From positions 1 to 5,805 of the forward strand of contig NCRO01000091.1 in NCBI GenBank assembly GCA_002849045.2: a stretch of DNA of 5,805 nucleotides. The letters run 5' to 3'. Both the position numbers and the translations under genes were made by a program. The notes beneath the pieces are model-generated. The model was not told the DNA's origin, searched no databases, and was given only the letters and a program-made list of their open reading frames with translations. The stretch comes from Candidatus Sediminicultor secundus. Lineage in GTDB: Bacteria > Atribacterota > JS1 > SB-45 > 34-128. Of the stretch, positions 1-3,913 are shown piece after piece. Positions within the stretch are counted from its first letter, which is position 1; every line of letters starts with the position of its first letter.

Positions 1-19
1 AGATGTGTATAAGAGCCAG
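1..19 (+). other. Residual tagmentation adapter (Tn5 mosaic end), not genomic
   Basis: The first 19 bases read AGATGTGTATAAGAGCCAG. The Tn5 19-base mosaic end present in Nextera-type adapters is AGATGTGTATAAGAGACAG, so 18 of 19 positions match, with an A-to-C difference at position 16. The match starts exactly at base 1, as expected for an untrimmed adapter at a contig end. The single mismatch would explain why trimming missed it. The genomic sequence probably begins at about base 20. Confidence 0.93.
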
Positions 20-27
20 AATAATAA

Positions 28-49
28 CAATGATAAGAACCTCCTTTTT
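28..49 (-). promoter_or_regulatory. Possible ribosome binding site and TTG start of a truncated minus-strand gene
   Basis: Read on the minus strand, 49-40 is AAAAAGGAGG, a full Shine-Dalgarno sequence. Nine bases later comes a TTG codon (30-28), followed by TTA TTA TTC before the adapter begins. Spacing and strength suit translation initiation, and the direction matches the hepT-mntA genes. Only about four codons remain, so the product is unknown and the site could be chance. Confidence 0.27.
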
Positions 50-99
50 GGTTAGCCCGTTAAATTAGTCGTTAGTAAATAGTGAATAGTCGTTAGCAC
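48..99. repeat. Degenerate octamer pair followed by five heptamer tandem units
   Basis: Positions 48-63 hold two 8-base units, TTGGTTAG and CCCGTTAA. Positions 65-99 then divide into five 7-base units: TTAGTCG, TTAGTAA, ATAGTGA, ATAGTCG, TTAGCAC. The 13-base string TAGTCGTTAGTAA at 66-78 recurs exactly at 3736-3748, and TTGGTTAG recurs twice at 3684-3699. No coding or RNA-gene signal overlaps it. Confidence 0.7.
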
Positions 100-125
100 A
101 AATACAAGTTTTCACGGTAGGACAG

Positions 126-157
126 CCAGTTACCCGGTTAACCAGTTTGCCGATTAA
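126..157. repeat. Four degenerate octamer tandem units, CCRRTTNN family
   Basis: The stretch divides exactly into CCAGTTAC, CCGGTTAA, CCAGTTTG and CCGATTAA. The same pattern appears at 3784-3823. It lies in the 204-base stretch downstream of hepT. Apart from the adapter, the possible ribosome binding site and the repeats, I see no gene in that stretch. Confidence 0.7.
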
Positions 158-204
158 CGCAGCAACGCGGCGTACTGTGTTTGATTAAATAGGTACAAAA
201 AAAT

Positions 205-630
205 CTATTTTCTTTGAGATAACCATTTTTTAATATAATCCATAAACTTATAGAATTGATCCATCTTTTGAAGATTTTTATATACTTCATCCCAGTCAAT
301 ATCCAAATATTCGTGAATTAAAATATTTCTAAAACCAGTAATAGGAGCAAATTTTTGAGCAAAATCATACGGTAAAATACTTTCTTCCCCTAACCTTATA
401 ATAGAGCCATAATAATCTTTAGGTTTTTCTAATTCATCTAAGGAAATTATCCTGTTGGCAATATCAATACAGGATTGAATAGCAACTTCTAAATTTCTTT
501 CTACGATATCTTGTAAATACTCATCTTGATAGAATTCTTTTTTACTTTTTTCTTTAAAAGGCTCTAATTTTATTAAGCATTTCTTCAGTCTTTCTAAGCG
601 CTGTTCTATACCGCTGAATTCTGTCTCCAT
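205..630 (-). CDS. hepT: HepT-like HEPN-domain ribonuclease toxin (DUF86)
   Basis: A 141-residue all-helical protein of the HepT/DUF86 family, close to the usual family length. It carries the HEPN catalytic motif RX4HXY as R101, H106 and Y108, inside a segment reading GFRNILIHEYLDIDWDEVY that is very typical of the family. Characterised HepT proteins are RNases that act as toxins and are silenced when a partner MNT enzyme AMPylates the motif tyrosine, here Y108. The start at 630 is supported by a strong Shine-Dalgarno sequence (AAAGGAG, about six bases upstream). The partner gene mntA lies immediately upstream on the same strand and overlaps the first 77 bases. All three motif residues are present, so it should be active. 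Toxicity here is inferred from the family, not shown. Confidence 0.93.
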   Translation of the reverse strand: METEFSGIEQRLERLKKCLIKLEPFKEKSKKEFYQDEYLQDIVERNLEVAIQSCIDIANRIISLDELEKPKDYYGSIIRLGEESILPYDFAQKFAPITGFRNILIHEYLDIDWDEVYKNLQKMDQFYKFMDYIKKWLSQRK

Positions 631-1033
631 GTCTCTCTCCTTTAGATTTGACTTTAAGTATATCTTTTTTTTGTGCCCGTAAAACAGGTAAATAATCGAA
701 ATATTGACTTAAGGTATCTGCTTCAAACTCAGTCCTAACTATAGAATTTTTCTGAAAAATAACTTTTCCTGTAGCAACAACTTTATATTTTAATTCTATA
801 GGAGCATCATTAAGAATAACCAGGTCCACTTGTTTATTGTCCAAAATATTAATTAATTTGTTTTTTAATCTATATTTAAATGGAAAAGATATTTTTTGTG
901 ACAAAAAAACTGCAAAATCATAATCACTTAGCGGGCCTATTTTCCCCTTTAATTGAGAGCCAAAAATATAAGTTAATAAGATATTCTTTTCTTCTGCGAC
1001 TATTTTTTTTATATCATTAAATTTATCAAACAT
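554..1033 (-). CDS. mntA: MntA-like minimal nucleotidyltransferase antitoxin
   Basis: A 159-residue MNT-fold nucleotidyltransferase. The signature GSX10DXD is intact (G25, S26, D37, D39), and a third likely metal-binding aspartate is D70 in the strand QVDLVIL. Known MntA enzymes transfer AMP from ATP to the tyrosine of the HepT RX4HXY motif and so neutralise the toxin; the adjacent hepT has that motif. I chose the ATG at 1033, which has AGAGGA 12 bases upstream. The frame stays open to a TTG at 1072, but that would add 13 residues drawn partly from heptamer repeat sequence. The C-terminus is odd: roughly the last 25 residues (about 135-159) are read from DNA that also encodes the hepT N-terminus in another frame. 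This makes it longer than the roughly 100-140 residues common in the family. Confidence 0.9.
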   Translation of the reverse strand: MFDKFNDIKKIVAEEKNILLTYIFGSQLKGKIGPLSDYDFAVFLSQKISFPFKYRLKNKLINILDNKQVDLVILNDAPIELKYKVVATGKVIFQKNSIVRTEFEADTLSQYFDYLPVLRAQKKDILKVKSKGERHGDRIQRYRTALRKTEEMLNKIRAF

Positions 1034-1069
1034 ATTCTTTTTATATCCTCTAACTATTGAATAATCTCG

Positions 1070-1090
1070 CAACTTGTAACTTGCAACCAG
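1070..1090. repeat. Three heptamer units between the TPR gene and mntA
   Basis: The units are CAACTTG, TAACTTG and CAACCAG. On the minus strand this is a GTTGCAA-type heptamer, resembling the GGTGCAA units at 3757-3777. It fills part of the 60-base gap between the two minus-strand genes. I see no terminator hairpin in that gap, so transcription could run through. Confidence 0.55.
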
Positions 1091-1093
1091 TTT

Positions 1094-2260
1094 TTATTTA
1101 TTTAATTTCTTTAATTTTTTTTCCGCTTCTTGGGCAAACCCCGATTGAGGGGCAAGTTCAATCACTCGGGAGAGGCATTCTCGGGCTTTCTCTTTTTCCC
1201 CTATTTTATCATAAGATAATCCCAAATAATAGGCAACTTCTACATTTTGGGGAGACATCTCTTCCGCTTTTTCCAAATATTCTTTAGCTTGGGAGTATTT
1301 CTTTTTCTCAAAATGTATATATCCTATCCTGGTGTTAAGGTAAATAATAATTCCTGTATTCCCTGCTGGAGAAGAGCTTGTTGTTAAATCTAAAGCTTTT
1401 AAATAATATTCTAAAGCTTTATTGTAATCATTGATAAAGGGGACTATGCTTCTTACTTCATAGATATAGCCTAATCTGAGATAACTATTTAAATCTTCCG
1501 GATTATTTTTAATAATTTGTTCATATTGAGGTATGACTTGCTCCGCGAACTTATTAGCTTTTCGGTATAAACTGTAGGCTTTTAAAATATTTTTGTTATT
1601 ATATTCTATTATGCCTTTTTGAAGATAACATTGCCCCAGGTAATAGTAACTCTCTGTATGGTTTTCGTCCAATTCAATTGATTTTTCAAATTCAATAATA
1701 GCTTTATCGTATTCTCCCTTGCCAAAATAAGACATTCCTATTCTAAAAGGAGTCTGGGGCTGGGGCTTGGGTTGAACCTTGGCGGTAGGTTCATTTTTTT
1801 CTTTAATAAATCCGGATACGATAACTTCTAACCGAGGATTGACCGGGTCATTAGATTCTACATAAATCCGCTTGGTGAACCACCCTATCATATCCAGTGA
1901 ATTAACGGTAATTTTTAGTTCACCCACTTCTCCCGGATTAAGTTCTTTAGTAGAAATTAGAGGGTCAATACAGGATTCACAGCTAACCTTAACCCATTTG
2001 ATAATTAAAATCTCATCTCCGCTATTTTCGAATGTAAAGATATGTGTAGGAAGCTCATCAGGAGTAATTTCTCCAAAATCCCAGGAATCTTCCGGAAAGT
2101 AAATAGAGGGACCCGAACTGGCTAGTGCGATAGCCGTAGCGCCAAACAAAGGTAAAGCTTGAACCATAAGAATAAAGAGCAAAGAAAAAGCGATACACAT
2201 TATTAAAGAAAATATTCTATTTTTTTTGCTTGCATTATTTTTCATATACCTATTCGTCAT
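1094..2260 (-). CDS. Exported DUF1573-domain protein with TPR repeats
   Basis: A 388-residue protein with a recognisable domain order. Residues 1-47 form an export signal with a long hydrophobic stretch (about 16-47) and a possible signal peptidase site after A47 (ALA-SS); an uncleaved membrane anchor is the alternative. Residues about 56-153 match DUF1573, an immunoglobulin-like fold, shown by DFGEITPDE, the FTFENSGDEIL strand, the LNPGEVGEL turn and a closing IVSGFIK. A Pro-rich linker (about 154-171) leads to TPR repeats at roughly 172-205, 206-250, 257-291, 307-340 and 341-374, with typical phrases such as KGEYDKAIIEFEKSIEL. The cysteine motif is SCESC (C94, C97), where the family often has SCGC. 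The protein is probably periplasmic or surface-exposed and a scaffold for protein contacts; its specific role is unknown. The ATG at 2260 follows AGAAGGA closely. An ATG at 2245 is the alternative start. Confidence 0.88.
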   Translation of the reverse strand: MTNRYMKNNASKKNRIFSLIMCIAFSLLFILMVQALPLFGATAIALASSGPSIYFPEDSWDFGEITPDELPTHIFTFENSGDEILIIKWVKVSCESCIDPLISTKELNPGEVGELKITVNSLDMIGWFTKRIYVESNDPVNPRLEVIVSGFIKEKNEPTAKVQPKPQPQTPFRIGMSYFGKGEYDKAIIEFEKSIELDENHTESYYYLGQCYLQKGIIEYNNKNILKAYSLYRKANKFAEQVIPQYEQIIKNNPEDLNSYLRLGYIYEVRSIVPFINDYNKALEYYLKALDLTTSSSPAGNTGIIIYLNTRIGYIHFEKKKYSQAKEYLEKAEEMSPQNVEVAYYLGLSYDKIGEKEKARECLSRVIELAPQSGFAQEAEKKLKKLNK

Positions 2261-2295
2261 ATTTCCTTCTTTTTCTCTAATTTCTAATCTTTTAA

Positions 2296-2325
2296 ATTAT
2301 ATAATATACAACCCACTTTTGGCAA
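2296..2325 (-). promoter_or_regulatory. Sigma70-type promoter for the DUF1573-TPR gene
   Basis: On the minus strand a -35 box TTGCCA (2325-2320) and a perfect -10 box TATAAT (2301-2296) are separated by 18 bases. The predicted transcript would start near 2289, leaving a short leader of about 28 bases before the ATG at 2260. The same promoter may also serve mntA and hepT, because no terminator is visible between those genes. Confidence 0.7.
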
Positions 2326-2340
2326 ATCCATAAAAATAAA

Positions 2341-2437
2341 GTATCGAGTATATAGTATCGGGTATCGAGTTAAGAAAGAGAAAGAAAAGATAGAAAAAAA
2401 TAGCGGGTAGTGTAAAGTGTATAGCATATAGTTGCGG
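2341..2437. repeat. Two blocks of degenerate heptamer tandem repeats
   Basis: Positions 2341-2368 divide exactly into GTATCGA, GTATATA, GTATCGG and GTATCGA. Positions 2403-2437 divide into GCGGGTA, GTGTAAA, GTGTATA, GCATATA and GTTGCGG. An A/G-rich stretch (about 2369-2400) separates them. The blocks lie between the two divergent promoters. A 61-codon minus-strand reading frame that spans them lacks support as a gene. Confidence 0.68.
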
Positions 2438-2467
2438 GCAGGAGATGTAAGTAAAGTAGAAAAAACC

Positions 2468-2506
2468 AAATGACAAATCTGGTGCCAGGCACCAAATTTG
2501 TCATTT
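2468..2506. repeat. 39-base near-perfect inverted repeat with GGTGCC-A-GGCACC core
   Basis: Two 19-base arms (2468-2486 and 2488-2506) flank a single central A at 2487 and pair at 18 of 19 positions. The only mismatch is C2479 with A2495. The arms read from AAATGACAAAT into the GGTGCC core. A T-rich run follows on the plus side, so it resembles an intrinsic terminator. However, no plus-strand gene lies upstream in the window, and the element sits upstream of the next gene's promoter. A REP- or MITE-like dispersed palindrome is therefore more likely than a working terminator. Confidence 0.85.
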
Positions 2507-2514
2507 TTTAATTT

Positions 2515-2541
2515 TTGTAAAGAATGAAAATATGATATACT
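2515..2541 (+). promoter_or_regulatory. Probable promoter for the lptF/lptG-like gene
   Basis: A -10 box TATACT (2536-2541) is preceded by TG one base earlier (2533-2534), making an extended -10 element. A -35-like TTGTAA lies at 2515-2520, with a short 15-base spacer; extended -10 promoters can tolerate a weak -35. Transcription would start near 2548, giving a leader of about 20 bases. The 39-base hairpin ends nine bases before the -35 box. Confidence 0.5.
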
Positions 2542-2565
2542 TAGAAAAATGTTTTAAGTAGGAGA

Positions 2566-3681
2566 ATGATGACTGTAAATATATCAATCAGGAAGTTTCC
2601 GCGGCCTAAGGTATTAGACCGCTATATTGTAAAGGAAGTAATGAGCTTTGTGGCTCTGGCTGTTGCCGCCCTAACCATTATGTTAATCATGCAAACTCTC
2701 TTTGAGTTAATGGATATGTTAATTAATAAGAGAGTGGCCTGGCCCTATATTGTCAAGTTATTAGCCTATCGCCTTCCGGCATTTCTGGTAGTAACCTTCC
2801 CTATCTCTTTGCTGGCTTCCAGCGAACTGGCTATTGGCCGCCTATCCACAGATGGTGAGATAACCGCCATGAGAGCAGGAGGGATAAGCCTGCGCCGAAT
2901 AATGTTCCCTTTTTTGACTGCTGCTTTGGCCATCAGTATTTTGGCTTTTGTGATTAATGATTATATCGTTCCCGAGGCCAACCATATCTCACAAAATATT
3001 ATCCGGGAGATTGTATTAAAGAAAGGCCCACCCAATATTAGGCGAAACGTATTTTTCCGTGATGCTGAAAACCGTTATTTCTATATCAATCGATTAGACG
3101 AAAAGAATATGATTATGCAAGACATTATGATCTATGAAATGACTCGGGAAAAATTTCCCCGAATGATAACCGCCAAGTCAGGTAAGTGGGTAATCGATAC
3201 CTGGAAACTGGAGAATGGGACTATATATAATTATGATAAAGATGGCAAAATCACCTATGAAATGAGTTTTGCAAATATGGATATAATTGTCAAGGAAGAC
3301 CTGCAAAAATTCTTTAAAAATCAGAGAACCCCCCAAGAGATGAGTAGCAAGGAATTAAAACAACAGATAGATATTTTAGAACAGGTGGGGGCAGATACTA
3401 AAAATTTCAAAGTAGACCTCTATATGAAATATTCTATCCCCTTTAGCGGGTTAATCTTTGTGCTGCTGGGAGTGCCTTTGGGCCTGCGGGTAAAACGGGG
3501 GAGCAAAGCTACCGGAGTGATCCTCAGCATTGTCCTGGTTTTACTTTATTACATCCTACTTTCCACTACCAGATCCATGGGAAGAGGAGATATGTTAACG
3601 CCAGTTCTGGCGGCCTGGGCACCTAACATGATTTTTGGTATTTTAGGGGTGCTTATTATGCTTGGATCGGAGAAAAAGTGA
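2566..3681 (+). CDS. LptF/LptG-family LPS export permease (YjgP/YjgQ)
   Basis: A complete 371-residue inner-membrane permease of the YjgP/YjgQ family, the usual family size. Six membrane segments can be seen, near residues 24-48, 62-86, 111-133, 290-308, 315-335 and 344-366. A periplasmic jelly-roll domain fills about 134-285. Family hallmarks include GRLSTDGEITAMRAGGISL (91-109) after the second segment and LLGVPLGLRVKRG (300-312). In the known system LptF and LptG pair with the ATPase LptB to extract LPS and push it along LptC, LptA and LptD. Sequence alone does not tell LptF from LptG, and no second permease is in the window. AGGAG at 2560-2564 is one base before the ATG at 2566 and four before the ATG at 2569, so 2569 may be the true start. 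The lptD-like gene follows on the same strand, which fits the assignment. Confidence 0.93.
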   Translation: MMTVNISIRKFPRPKVLDRYIVKEVMSFVALAVAALTIMLIMQTLFELMDMLINKRVAWPYIVKLLAYRLPAFLVVTFPISLLASSELAIGRLSTDGEITAMRAGGISLRRIMFPFLTAALAISILAFVINDYIVPEANHISQNIIREIVLKKGPPNIRRNVFFRDAENRYFYINRLDEKNMIMQDIMIYEMTREKFPRMITAKSGKWVIDTWKLENGTIYNYDKDGKITYEMSFANMDIIVKEDLQKFFKNQRTPQEMSSKELKQQIDILEQVGADTKNFKVDLYMKYSIPFSGLIFVLLGVPLGLRVKRGSKATGVILSIVLVLLYYILLSTTRSMGRGDMLTPVLAAWAPNMIFGILGVLIMLGSEKK

Positions 3682-3683
3682 AT

Positions 3684-3707
3684 TTGGTTAGTTGGTTAGC
3701 TAGTTAG
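3684..3707. repeat. Three octamer tandem units just after the permease gene
   Basis: The units are TTGGTTAG, TTGGTTAG and CTAGTTAG, beginning two bases after the stop codon. TTGGTTAN is the reverse complement of the NTAACCAA phase of the octamer array at 3784-3823, so the same family occurs in both orientations within this gap. Confidence 0.65.
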
Positions 3708-3735
3708 GAAGTAAAGTACAAAACGCAGGATAAAA

Positions 3736-3777
3736 TAGTCGTTAGTAAGAAATACAGGTGCAAGGTGCAAGATGCAA
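3736..3777. repeat. Heptamer repeats, including a 13-base copy of the left-end array
   Basis: TAGTCGTTAGTAA at 3736-3748 is identical to 66-78, about 3.7 kb away. It is followed by three tandem heptamers, GGTGCAA, GGTGCAA and GATGCAA (3757-3777). There is no coding signal. Confidence 0.65.
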
Positions 3778-3783
3778 GTTAAT

Positions 3784-3823
3784 ACAATTAACCAATTCTC
3801 CGATTGACCAATTAACCAATTAA
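3784..3823. repeat. Five octamer tandem units, CCRRTTNN family
   Basis: The stretch divides exactly into ACAATTAA, CCAATTCT, CCGATTGA, CCAATTAA and CCAATTAA. The pattern, including alternating CCAR and CCGR units, matches the array at 126-157. Confidence 0.7.
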
Positions 3824-3826
3824 AGA

Positions 3827-3896
3827 TAGTTTTTAGTCATTAGTTTTTGGTTTTTAGATAAAGAAAATCGATTTTCAGTTATCAGCTTATAGTTTT
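3827..3896. repeat. Two YAGTYNN-type heptamer blocks upstream of the lptD-like gene
   Basis: Positions 3827-3854 divide into TAGTTTT, TAGTCAT, TAGTTTT and TGGTTTT. Positions 3876-3896 divide into CAGTTAT, CAGCTTA and TAGTTTT. A 14-base palindrome lies between the blocks. I could not find a convincing -35/-10 promoter for the lptD-like gene in this gap. Confidence 0.6.
3863..3876. repeat. Perfect 14-base palindrome GAAAATCGATTTTC
   Basis: Each half is the exact reverse complement of the other, with no spacer. It lies 37 bases before the lptD-like start codon. A dimeric regulator site is possible, but AT-rich DNA makes short palindromes common and no known operator is recognised. Confidence 0.4.
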
Positions 3897-3913
3897 TAAG
3901 GAATATCTAGAAT

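Noticed and set aside
1..19. Genomic transposon end (Tn5/IS50-like)
   Set aside because: It matches the synthetic mosaic end, starts exactly at base 1, and has no transposase gene nearby. An adapter is the simpler explanation.
1034..1072. Upstream TTG start extending mntA by 13 residues
   Set aside because: The extension begins inside the heptamer repeat. The ATG at 1033 has AGAGGA upstream and gives a normal MntA N-terminus.
1057..1287. Plus-strand open frame of 76 codons
   Set aside because: It lies opposite the DUF1573-TPR coding sequence and shows no family resemblance; it is a shadow of the minus-strand gene.
1872..2102. Plus-strand open frame of 76 codons
   Set aside because: It is antisense to the DUF1573 domain of a well-supported gene, with serine-rich composition typical of a reversed coding strand.
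2284..2469. Minus-strand open frame of 61 codons
   Set aside because: It runs through the heptamer repeat blocks and the promoter of the DUF1573-TPR gene, and its translation is repetitive (TRYPILYTRY-like). It has no plausible protein family.
2468..2515. Hairpin plus T-run as a rho-independent terminator
   Set aside because: The T-rich side follows on the plus strand, but no plus-strand gene lies upstream. Both flanking genes are transcribed away from it, so there is nothing in the window for it to terminate.
3684..3896. CRISPR array
   Set aside because: The repeat units are only 7 or 8 bases, directly adjacent and degenerate, with no spacer-sized unique sequences and no cas genes.
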